A stretch of 64,000 nucleotides of DNA from Corynebacterium accolens (lineage in GTDB: Bacteria > Actinomycetota > Actinomycetes > Mycobacteriales > Mycobacteriaceae), in assembly GCF_023520795.1 (NCBI RefSeq), contig NZ_CP046605.1:1-64000 (forward strand), given 5' to 3'. Below are positions 57,555 to 64,000 of the stretch, in pieces; positions within the stretch are counted from its first letter, which is position 1, and each line of letters opens with the position of its first letter. The position numbers were made by a program, and so were the translations under genes. A model generated the notes under the pieces. It was not told where the DNA came from and searched no databases. It saw only the letters and a program-made list of their open reading frames with translations.

Positions 57555-58862
57555 CTACTGGGTCAGACCCAAAAAGCGGTTGACCAAGCTGTGGTAGGCG
57601 CGCACGGTGAGATCGAGGTCCTCGAGGTAGAGGTGCTCGTCGTGGCTGTGTAATTGCGAGTTGGCGCTGGCCATATCGCGGCCCTCGGCGTGCATCGCAA
57701 AGCCATAGGCATTGCCGCCCTTGCGGCGAGCGAAGCGGAGGTCGGAGCCACCGGTGGCGTGGACGGGCACGACGTCTTTATCGGGGAAGAACTCCTTGGC
57801 GGTGGCCTCGATGGTGCGCCAGAGCTCGGTATCGGTGGAGGACTGGGTGGCGTCTTCGGTAATGAGGTGCTCGATTTCTACCTCATCGGCGAGATCGCCC
57901 AGTGCGCTGCGGAGGAAATCGTCCAAGTCTTCCTGGGTTTGCCCCGGGAAGGGCCGGATATCCATCTCGAGGTAGGCGTGGGAAGGCAGCACGTTGATGG
58001 CCCCGCCTGCGCGCAGGACGGTCTCGGCGATGGTGGTGTGGCTAAAGGCGTGGGCGTAGGCATCGAGGTTGCCAAACTTGGTGTAGTCACCGGTGCCATC
58101 GATAAGCTCTTTTTCGGTCTCAGGGTCGAACTTGAAGGTGCGGACGAAGCCCTCCCAGATCTCGTTGGAGGCTGTGGGTGGCTCGGCCTCGGCGATGCGG
58201 CGGGCGACCTCGCCAATCTTTACGATGGCAAAGTCCTTGCCGTAGGGCGTCGAGCCGTGCCCGGCATCGCCGGTGACGTGGAGGCGGCGCTGGCCAGCAC
58301 CCTTTTCGCCCACGTTGAAGCCCACCGCGCCGGGCAGGTGGCTACCGCCGGTCTCGGAGAGGCAGTTCTTCCAAGAGAAGGCATCGGGGTGGTTTTCTGC
58401 CATCCACCGCACGCCCAGGCCACCGCGGGCCTCTTCATCGGCCATGCCCACGAAGGCGAGCGTTCCGCCGGGGTTGCCGGCGCGCGCTACCTCGCGGGTG
58501 ACGGCGGCCATGGTGGCGGTAATAAAGAGCATGTCTACGGAACCGCGGCCGTAGAGCTTGCCGTCTTCAATGAGTGCCTCGAAGGGCGGCTTAGTCCACT
58601 TGGGTTCGTCGACGGGGACGACATCGGTATGCCCCATAAGGGTGAGGGGCTCCTTGGCGGGATCGCCGGGGACGGTCACCACGATGGACACGCGTCCCGG
58701 GTGGGATTCAAAGCGCTCGATGGAGACGTCTTCACCGGCAAAAAAGTTCTCTAGCGTATCGGCATTGCGCACCTCAAAGCCGGAATCCGGGGTGAGGTCG
58801 TTTACGCAAGCATTGCGGATGAGTTCTTGGAGGAGTTCGAGGGTGTCATCGTAAAGCGTCAT
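57555..58862 (-). CDS. M20-family metallopeptidase
   Basis: A 435-residue dipeptidase/carboxypeptidase-like enzyme with two zinc ions. Visible motifs are LMGHTDVVPVDEPKW (first His-x-Asp), GRGSVDM (bridging Asp), FVGMADEEARGGLG (catalytic Glu-Glu), a dimerisation domain with HVTGDAGHGSTPYG, and the C-terminal zinc His in NSQLHSHDEHLYLEDL. The start at 58862 has an AGGGG site; the longer frame runs into the bioB promoter. It has no signal peptide. Substrate unknown. Confidence 0.88.
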   Translation of the reverse strand: MTLYDDTLELLQELIRNACVNDLTPDSGFEVRNADTLENFFAGEDVSIERFESHPGRVSIVVTVPGDPAKEPLTLMGHTDVVPVDEPKWTKPPFEALIEDGKLYGRGSVDMLFITATMAAVTREVARAGNPGGTLAFVGMADEEARGGLGVRWMAENHPDAFSWKNCLSETGGSHLPGAVGFNVGEKGAGQRRLHVTGDAGHGSTPYGKDFAIVKIGEVARRIAEAEPPTASNEIWEGFVRTFKFDPETEKELIDGTGDYTKFGNLDAYAHAFSHTTIAETVLRAGGAINVLPSHAYLEMDIRPFPGQTQEDLDDFLRSALGDLADEVEIEHLITEDATQSSTDTELWRTIEATAKEFFPDKDVVPVHATGGSDLRFARRKGGNAYGFAMHAEGRDMASANSQLHSHDEHLYLEDLDLTVRAYHSLVNRFLGLTQ

Positions 58863-58911
58863 GCCCCTTAGGGTAATCCCGCGAAAAAAATTTTGTGATT
58901 TTGGCCAAAGT

Positions 58912-58924
58912 TGAACGGCGTTCA
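58912..58924. promoter_or_regulatory. BioQ-type operator of bioB
   Basis: TGAACGGCGTTCA is a perfect palindrome apart from its central base and fits the corynebacterial BioQ motif TGAAC-N3-GTT(C)A. It ends 15 bases before the bioB ATG, where it would block transcription. It also lies 50 bases upstream of the divergent M20 peptidase start. Confidence 0.75.
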
Positions 58925-58939
58925 AGTATGGTTCACTGC

Positions 58940-59920
58940 ATGAGCATCATCGACATCGCCCGTGAGAAAGCTCTGGAGCAAGGCAAAGGCCTTAACCAGG
59001 AAGAACTACTACAAGTACTGCAGGTTCCAGATTCCCAGCTGGAAGAAATTGCTGATATCGCCCACCAGACCCGCCTGAAGTGGTGCGGCCCGGACGTATC
59101 GGTGGAAGGCATTATCTCCATCAAGACCGGTGGTTGCCCAGAGGATTGCCACTTCTGTTCCCAGTCCGGCCTTTTTGAGTCCCCAGTGCGCGCAGTGCGC
59201 CTGAACATCCCTGAACTGGTGGAAGCGGCACAGAAGACCGCCAAGACCGGCGCTACCGAGTTCTGCATCGTCGCTGCGGTGAAGTCCCCGGATGACCGCC
59301 TGCTGGACCAGGTGGGCGAGGCCATCGCCGCCATTAATGATGCCGTTGACATCGAGATTTCCTGCTCCCTGGGCACCCTGACCCGCGAGCAGGCACAGCG
59401 CCTGAAGGACATGGGCGCACAGCGCTACAACCACAACCTGGAGACCTCCCGCTCCTACTTCCCCAACGTGGTCACTACCCACACCTGGGAAGAGCGCAAG
59501 AAGACCCTGGATTACGTGCGCGAGGTAGGCATGGAAGTCTGCTGTGGCGGCATCATCGGCATGGGCGAGTCCCTGGAGCAGCGCGCCGAGTTCGCAGCAC
59601 AGCTGGCAGAGATCGATCCGTGCGAGGTTCCGATGAACTTCCTCGACCCTCGCCCGGGCACCCCGTTCGCTGATCGCCCGCTGGTTCCGCTGGGTGAGGG
59701 CCTGCGCGCCGTTGCTGCATTCCGCTTGGCGATGCCCTCCACCACCCTCCGCTTCGCTGGCGGCCGCGAGCTTTCGCTTGGCGATGACGGCACCGAGCGC
59801 GGTTTGCTCGGCGGCATCAACGCCATCATTGCCGGCAACTACTTGACCACCCTGGGTCAGGAAATCGAAAAGGATGTGGACATGCTGGGCCGCATCGATC
59901 TCCCGATCAAGGCTCTGTAG
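58940..59920 (+). CDS. bioB: Biotin synthase
   Basis: Radical-SAM enzyme inserting sulfur into dethiobiotin. The 326-residue protein has the 4Fe-4S motif [10 protein letters not shown], the SAM-binding strand region and the YNHNLETS segment, with later Cys and Arg ([19 protein letters not shown]) for the second cluster. ATG 58940 is the natural start just after the BioQ palindrome. Its stop overlaps the start of bsaP by one base. Corynebacteria commonly lack bioF, so dethiobiotin or biotin precursors may be imported. Confidence 0.96.
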   Translation: MSIIDIAREKALEQGKGLNQEELLQVLQVPDSQLEEIADIAHQTRLKWCGPDVSVEGIISIKTGGCPEDCHFCSQSGLFESPVRAVRLNIPELVEAAQKTAKTGATEFCIVAAVKSPDDRLLDQVGEAIAAINDAVDIEISCSLGTLTREQAQRLKDMGAQRYNHNLETSRSYFPNVVTTHTWEERKKTLDYVREVGMEVCCGGIIGMGESLEQRAEFAAQLAEIDPCEVPMNFLDPRPGTPFADRPLVPLGEGLRAVAAFRLAMPSTTLRFAGGRELSLGDDGTERGLLGGINAIIAGNYLTTLGQEIEKDVDMLGRIDLPIKAL

Positions 59921-60183
59921 TGTCCGAGCCGAACTCTGAGTTGGCAACCGCCGTCCTGGCCGGGGACGAGCCAATTTTCCACCCCAATACCGGCAAGCCG
60001 ATCGAAGAGGTCTTCAAGCTGCACCCCGCTGCAGCCGCCGGCCTCGACGTGCCGCGCTACTGCCAGATCTGCGGCCGCCGCATGGTGGCCCAGGTGCGCC
60101 CCGATGGCTGGCACACCAAGTGCTCGCGCCACGGGGAGCTAGATTCTGAGTGGTTATACGTAGAGCAGCTACCAGAGAACTAG
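59920..60183 (+). CDS. bsaP: Biotin synthase auxiliary protein BsaP
   Basis: Small Fe-S-binding helper that actinobacterial BioB needs for turnover, known from Mycobacterium. The 87-residue protein has the Cys set YCQICGRRM...TKCSRHG (CxxC then C) in its C-terminal half and a conserved [15 protein letters not shown] segment. The GTG start overlaps the bioB TAG by one base, so the two are coupled. Identification rests on size, Cys pattern and position. Confidence 0.85.
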   Translation: MSEPNSELATAVLAGDEPIFHPNTGKPIEEVFKLHPAAAAGLDVPRYCQICGRRMVAQVRPDGWHTKCSRHGELDSEWLYVEQLPEN

Positions 60184-60198
60184 CACTACCAAGATAGG

Positions 60199-60232
60199 GA
60201 GCCGCTGCCGCAAGGCAGGCGGCTCTTTTTTC
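60199..60232 (+). terminator. Terminator of bioB-bsaP
   Basis: Hairpin with arms GAGCCGC / GCGGCTC extended by CTGCC / GGCAG, followed by seven T. Confidence 0.9.
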
Positions 60233-60267
60233 TATTGAAAAACAGTCGTGAACTGCGGGTAGGTAAT

Positions 60268-60359
60268 CCTACTTGCGAAATTTGGTGCGTCCTACTTTAG
60301 AGATTTGGTACTCTCTACTTTAGAGATTTGGTGCGTCCTACTTGCGAAATTTGGTAAAT
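60268..60359. repeat. Four 23-bp tandem repeats before the AAA ATPase gene
   Basis: Four units of exactly 23 bp (60268, 60291, 60314, 60337) fill the DNA up to two bases before the ATPase ATG. Units begin (C/T)CTACTT and share ATTTGGT. Units 1 and 4 have GCGAAA, units 2 and 3 have TAGAGA in the middle. The alternation (A-B-B-A) and strict period suggest iterated protein-binding sites. Confidence 0.85.
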
Positions 60360-60361
60360 TT

Positions 60362-61525
60362 ATGTTTGTTCCTCGGCAGCTCAGTGGATCTATAGCGCAG
60401 TTAATGAAATGGTTTCCAGTTGTTAGCGTGACGGGGCCGCGGCAGTCTGGGAAGTCGACCCTTCTGAGAGAAATGTTTCCGGACTTGTCATACCTCAATC
60501 TTGAGGATCCAAGTATCCGAAGGGTGGCACAAGAAGATCCTGTGGGTTTCCTTTCGAGCCAACGTGGACCGTTGATTATAGATGAGGCTCAATATGCACC
60601 GGATCTGTTTTCCGTTGTCCAACTTCGTTCGGATGAAGTGGGAAGCCCTGGGCAATATATCTTATCCGGATCGCAAAATTTCTTGCTTATGGAATCCATA
60701 ACGCAATCGCTGGCGGGCCGCGTTGGGATCAGTCATCTGTTGCCCTTCGGCCTCATGGAAGCTCGCTCTATATCAGCTGATCTGACCGTTGATGAATTTA
60801 TGGTTCGTGGTGGATATCCGCGCTTGTACCAGGCTCAAATTCCTCCGGAAATCTATTTTGAAAACTACGTGCAGACTTATCTCCAACGGGATGTGAGTGG
60901 GTTACTCAATGTTCGGAATAGTGATAGCTTTTGGCGATTCATTAAGGTCTGTGCGCTGCAAGCTGGAAACTTAATCAACTATTCCGCAATCGCAAATGAG
61001 ATTGATGTTTCTTTCCAGACGGTAAAAAATTGGGTCTCAGTTCTGGAGTCTAGTTTCATCATATTTTCTTTACCCAGCCACCATTCCAATCCCCGGAAGG
61101 TGCTTACTAAGACCGCGAAGTTGTATTTCTATGATACTGGCCTGTTGTGCCACCTTCTTGGTATTTCTTCACCAGAAGAACTTTCTGTGCATCCACAGTC
61201 AGGTGCAGTGTGTGAAAATATGGTGGTAGCAGAAACCATGAAAACGCATATTCACTCTGGTCGCAAGCCGGATCTACGGTTCTATCGGGATAGTTCTAAA
61301 AGAGAAATCGACCTATTGGATTTTACGGGCGGCGATCCTAAGGCTTATGAAATCAAGGCATCGCAGACCTATCATTCCAAATACACGCGTCATCTCGCGA
61401 CTGTAGGTGAAGAGCTGGAGATCAAACCCGCAAACCGCACAGTGCTATACCGCGGCCAGCATTCCTTCGAAGCGAATGGTGCGCAGGTAGTCCCCGTTGA
61501 GCAGTACTTGAAGGCGCTTGATTAG
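60362..61525 (+). CDS. AAA ATPase with DUF4143 domain
   Basis: A 387-residue protein of a widespread, mostly uncharacterised ATPase family. The AAA domain (about 10-150) has Walker A VTGPRQSGKSTLL, Walker B RGPLIIDEAQ and the sensor region YILSGSQNFLLM. The C-terminal DUF4143 domain (about 180-350) contains LINYSAIANEIDVSFQTVKNWVSVLE (winged-helix part) and a PD-D/ExK-like ERDSSKREIDLLDF...YEIKAS segment (here read as RDSSKREIDL and AYEIKAS). Composition is more AT-rich than neighbours, suggesting transfer. ATG 60362 follows the repeats directly, with no clear ribosome site. Confidence 0.88.
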   Translation: MFVPRQLSGSIAQLMKWFPVVSVTGPRQSGKSTLLREMFPDLSYLNLEDPSIRRVAQEDPVGFLSSQRGPLIIDEAQYAPDLFSVVQLRSDEVGSPGQYILSGSQNFLLMESITQSLAGRVGISHLLPFGLMEARSISADLTVDEFMVRGGYPRLYQAQIPPEIYFENYVQTYLQRDVSGLLNVRNSDSFWRFIKVCALQAGNLINYSAIANEIDVSFQTVKNWVSVLESSFIIFSLPSHHSNPRKVLTKTAKLYFYDTGLLCHLLGISSPEELSVHPQSGAVCENMVVAETMKTHIHSGRKPDLRFYRDSSKREIDLLDFTGGDPKAYEIKASQTYHSKYTRHLATVGEELEIKPANRTVLYRGQHSFEANGAQVVPVEQYLKALD

Positions 61526-61535
61526 ATTGGTGGGT

Positions 61536-62459
61536 ATGGATCCCGCTGTAGCCCATGCTCATCAGTCCGCGCTGAGATCGATTGCGCGCGTCGTGGAGGA
61601 GACGGCGCCGCATACGGAGGCGGGGCAGGCTTTGGGGGACATCGCCAAGCAGCTGCGTAACGGGCCGGTCATGGTGCTCACTGGGGCGGGGGTATCGACG
61701 GCATCGGGGGTGCCGGATTATCGCGGTCCGCGGGGCTCGCTGAGTAGGCACCGGCCAATGACGTATCAGGAATTTCGCCATGATCCGGCCGCTAGCCATA
61801 GGTATTGGGCGCGTAGCTTCGTGGGCTGGCGCGTGATGGATTCCGCGGCGCCGAATCGCACGCATTATGCGCTCGTGGAGTTGGAGCGCGCCGGGCTGGT
61901 TAATGGAGTGGTCACCCAAAACGTGGATGGCCTGCATAAAAGGGCGGGTACGGCGAGGTTGGTGACGCTGCACGGTGATATGGAAACCGTGGTGTGTCTG
62001 CTGTGTGGTCACTATGAGGATCGTGGGCACTTCGATGCGCGCCTAGCGGCCGCGAACCCGGGGTACCTAGAGCGCCTAGTCGTGGAAAGGGACCAAGTTA
62101 ACCCAGATGGTGACGTGACGCTGGATGAGAAAGACGTTGCGGCGTTCCGGATGGCGGGCTGCGAGCGCTGCGGTTCGGAGCTGCTCAAGCCCGACGTGGT
62201 GTATTTTGGCGAGCCAGTGCCAGCCACGCGGCGGGATGCGGCATTTGCGCTATTGAACGAGGCAAGTTCGCTGTTGGTGGCCGGTTCTTCGCTGGCGGTG
62301 ATGAGCGGTTATCGCTTTGTGCTTGAGGCGAAGAAGCAGGGCAAGCGCGTGGCCGTTATCAATGGCGGGCCAGGCCGCGGGGATAAGAAGGTGGATACGC
62401 TGTGGCGCACGCAGGTGGGCCCGGCTTTTGATGCCCTGCTCGATGAGTTGGAGATTTAA
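61536..62459 (+). CDS. Sir2-family NAD-dependent protein deacylase
   Basis: Removes acyl groups from lysines using NAD. The 307-residue protein has VLTGAGVSTASGVPDYRG (NAD site), VVTQNVDGLHKRAG, catalytic His in VTLHGDMETVVCLLC, the zinc Cys pairs CLLC and CERC, and LLVAGSSLAVMSGYRFV. The sequence is closest to class II (SIRT4-like) sirtuins. ATG 61536 is chosen; GTG 61530 and TTG 61518 are in frame upstream. It follows the ATPase after 10 bases but has ordinary host composition. Confidence 0.92.
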   Translation: MDPAVAHAHQSALRSIARVVEETAPHTEAGQALGDIAKQLRNGPVMVLTGAGVSTASGVPDYRGPRGSLSRHRPMTYQEFRHDPAASHRYWARSFVGWRVMDSAAPNRTHYALVELERAGLVNGVVTQNVDGLHKRAGTARLVTLHGDMETVVCLLCGHYEDRGHFDARLAAANPGYLERLVVERDQVNPDGDVTLDEKDVAAFRMAGCERCGSELLKPDVVYFGEPVPATRRDAAFALLNEASSLLVAGSSLAVMSGYRFVLEAKKQGKRVAVINGGPGRGDKKVDTLWRTQVGPAFDALLDELEI

Positions 62460-63473
62460 TCAACGCGGCGTGTGCTCTACCATCCTGAGCAGCGTGCGCA
62501 CGATGGCGTGCACGCGCCTATCCATGGGCATATCTTCGTGCATGACCACCGCGTGGCGGTCGAAATCTTGGATATAGATATTGCGCACCGCACCTTCAGG
62601 TGCGCCCTCTGGGTCGAGGAAGCAGGTTTCGGGCGGGACGACGACGGCATCGGAACGCGTGGCGATGCAGGTGTAGCTCACGCCGGATTCGAGGTCGCCA
62701 TCGCGGTTGACATCGCGAAGCACCTCGCTGCCTACCACCTGGTCCATGCCGGCGGGGCCAAACCAGCCATCGATAATGGAGCGGATCACCGCCTCTTGGC
62801 GTTGGGTGCGAATGAGGCGACTGGCGATGCCCCCGTGGGTCGTCCCATGATTAGGCGCGCTGATGCTCATGAGGTGGACGACCTTTTCGGCGCCGCCGTC
62901 CATGCGCATCCAGTACCGCGCGAGCAGTCCGCCCTGGGAGTGGCCTACCAAGATGACCTTTTCTGCTCCGGTGACGGCGAGCACGGTATCGATATACGCG
63001 CCGAGCTGCTGCGACGATTCCGGGATGGTCTGCGTGGCGCGGTGACCGTAGTCAGGGGCAAAGACCGCCCAGCCGTCTTGGCGCAAGATATTGCCCATAA
63101 TTTGCCAGACGCCCTTGGTATCGCAGGTGCCGTGGATCAGGATGACCGGCCAGGGGCGCTCGTCGCTCGGGCGGGCGCCCCAATCGTCTTCGAAAACGCC
63201 GCGCGGCTTCGTGCGTGCGCCGAGGGGCAGGGTCCTTGCGGCATCGGCATCGAGGGCGGAATCGCCGGGACTGGACTTGTCCTTTTCGGCCTTGAGGCGG
63301 TCAACGATCTCGTCGGCGACGTCATCCTGCAAAGCACTGGCCGCGGCCGGGGAGGCGATGCCAAGGCGTGGCGAATCTTTTTCTTCGGGTGCATCTTCTT
63401 CGTTCACGCGCCCGAATTTGAGGAGTTGTTCAGAAATAATACTTTTCAACTCTGCAAGAGATTCGACAGCCAT
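62460..63473 (-). CDS. Alpha/beta-hydrolase, lipase-like
   Basis: A 337-residue protein resembling triacylglycerol lipases (class 2 LipA-like). An N-terminal charged region (about 1-95), likely disordered, is followed by the hydrolase fold: oxyanion VILIHGTCDTKGVW, nucleophile elbow VILVGHSQGGLLARYW, a conserved SISAPNHGTTHGG loop and the catalytic His in QDFDRHAVVMHEDMP. No signal peptide is present, so it is probably cytosolic, unlike secreted lipases. ATG 63473 is chosen; an in-frame TTG lies 9 bases upstream. Confidence 0.85.
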   Translation of the reverse strand: MAVESLAELKSIISEQLLKFGRVNEEDAPEEKDSPRLGIASPAAASALQDDVADEIVDRLKAEKDKSSPGDSALDADAARTLPLGARTKPRGVFEDDWGARPSDERPWPVILIHGTCDTKGVWQIMGNILRQDGWAVFAPDYGHRATQTIPESSQQLGAYIDTVLAVTGAEKVILVGHSQGGLLARYWMRMDGGAEKVVHLMSISAPNHGTTHGGIASRLIRTQRQEAVIRSIIDGWFGPAGMDQVVGSEVLRDVNRDGDLESGVSYTCIATRSDAVVVPPETCFLDPEGAPEGAVRNIYIQDFDRHAVVMHEDMPMDRRVHAIVRTLLRMVEHTPR

Positions 63474-63547
63474 GCCTTCCAATCATACGCGTTAATGCAG
63501 GTAAATGGCCTCTTTAGAAAAGTTGAAGAAATTTATGGAGAAAGCCC

Positions 63548-63589
63548 TTGACCTCACGCCATAATCTTTGTAAACTTAGGCTTGCCTAA
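63548..63589 (+). promoter_or_regulatory. Consensus promoter with DtxR-type iron box
   Basis: TTGACC (63548-63553), 17 bases, then TAAACT (63571-63576) form a near-ideal housekeeping promoter. TTAGGCTTGCCTAA (63576-63589) overlaps the -10 and the expected start point and matches the core of the DtxR/IdeR box. Binding there would repress when iron is plentiful. Confidence 0.65.
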
Positions 63590-63696
63590 TCACGGGCGGT
63601 GCTTACGGCGTAGGGCGCTCCACTCCTTGCCGCTAAGTGCCAGAGATTAGTCATGGGGAGAGGGCCCGCCGATGCGCAGTCGGCGGGCCTTCGTTT
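63583..63696 (+). ncRNA. Candidate iron-regulated small RNA
   Basis: The promoter above is followed about 80 bases later by a strong intrinsic terminator, with no open frame carrying a ribosome site between. The expected transcript is about 114 nt. Iron-repressed small RNAs that silence iron-using proteins exist in other bacteria (RyhB; MrsI in mycobacteria). The targets here are unknown and existence of the RNA is inferred from DNA alone. Confidence 0.5.
63663..63696 (+). terminator. Terminator between candidate sRNA and amn
   Basis: Perfect 10-bp stem GGCCCGCCGA / TCGGCGGGCC, 7-base loop, then TTCGTTT. Confidence 0.88.
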
Positions 63697-63767
63697 ATGC
63701 CTCGGGAGGATAGCCGGGGTAAAAGTCTCCGCTGCCGTGCTGCTCGGTCCCCGCTAAACTCGCCGGT

Positions 63768-64000
63768 ATGACCGATCTGCAGCATGTCCACTCCGTAGAT
63801 GAAGCGGTGACTCGCTTAATTGAGCATTATGAAACCTCGTGTGAGATGGCGCGCGAGGCCCTTGCCTCCGGCACCCTCGATGATTATCGCCACGTGGTTT
63901 ATCCCAAGGTGACAGTGGAGATCCGTAAATGGCAGCCGATTGACCGCTCCGAGCCCTTTGGCTATGTGGACGAGGCCGGCAAGTATTCTGCGGTCGTCTC
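63768..64000 (+). CDS. amn: AMP nucleosidase, N-terminal part
   Basis: Hydrolyses AMP to adenine and ribose-5-phosphate. Only the first 77 codons are in the window. MTDLQHVHSVDEAVTRLIEH and YPKVTVEIRKWQPIDRSEPFGYVDEAGKYS match the N-terminal regulatory domain of Amn (E. coli VYPSLTVTW...RAFGRFTHAGSY). The gene runs past the end. Confidence 0.8.
   Translation, partial: MTDLQHVHSVDEAVTRLIEHYETSCEMAREALASGTLDDYRHVVYPKVTVEIRKWQPIDRSEPFGYVDEAGKYSAVV

Noticed and set aside
60268-60359. 23-bp repeats as a CRISPR array
   Set aside because: The repeats are contiguous, with no unique spacers, and no cas genes are present.

Overview
The window starts exactly on the GTG of dnaA and carries the classical actinobacterial origin block dnaA-oriC-dnaN-recF-dciA-gyrB, with gyrA a few kilobases on. 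Several gene sets point to Corynebacterium: the fhaA-fhaB-pstP-rodA-pbpA-pknA-pknB-crgA cell-growth operon, DUF3566 after gyrA, BioQ-like control of bioB with bsaP, and a CopRS-type box. Composition is moderately GC-rich. Species cannot be fixed from sequence alone; a human-associated Corynebacterium is my inference.

Layout. 1-7.5 kb: replication initiation and gyrase B. 7.6-10.1 kb: MFS exporter, DUF6918 protein and a small toxin-antitoxin pair with its own tandem-repeat operator. 10.1-13.4 kb: gyrA, DUF3566, tRNA-Ile and tRNA-Ala. 13.5-19.7 kb: a CopB-type copper ATPase behind a palindromic operator, MarR regulator, 3-methyladenine glycosylase, polysaccharide deacetylase, a second identical tRNA-Ala, and small proteins. 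19.9-26.2 kb: metF-metE, a fused dihydroxyacetone kinase, a cyclophilin and a rhomboid protease. 26.2-26.5 kb: an ectopic cluster of perfect DnaA boxes. 26.5-33.6 kb: an FAD oxidoreductase, two orphan genes and the nagA-nagB-nagE amino-sugar operon. 33.7-42.9 kb: crgA and the PknA/PknB operon. 

43.1-54.1 kb is an accessory copper-resistance island between tRNA-Leu and conserved genes. It is bracketed by a dead IS6-family element and a dead IS3-family element, each next to a truncated host gene (VOC protein, MFS transporter). It has two transcription units reading away from each other, copZ-copB-ydhK and copR-copS on the minus strand and cueP-multicopper oxidase on the plus strand. Cytosolic Cu(I) would be bound by CopZ and exported by CopB, then oxidised outside by the multicopper oxidase and handled by CueP and YdhK. 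Control would be by a cytosolic copper repressor site (CsoR-like palindrome, shared with the 13.6 kb copB) and by the CopRS two-component system.

54.1-64 kb: scramblase-like protein, HNH endonuclease, a three-gene zinc-finger/membrane operon, M20 peptidase, bioB-bsaP, an AAA/DUF4143 ATPase behind four exact-period 23-bp repeats, a sirtuin, a lipase, a probable iron-regulated small RNA, and the start of AMP nucleosidase, which runs off the end.

The observations most worth a second look are: an 11-mer (CATCGGCAAGC) found 11 times across the window; the off-origin DnaA-box cluster; the DtxR-box small RNA at 63.6 kb; the 23-bp repeats in front of the ATPase; and a Doc-like toxin whose Fic motif has lost its catalytic residues.
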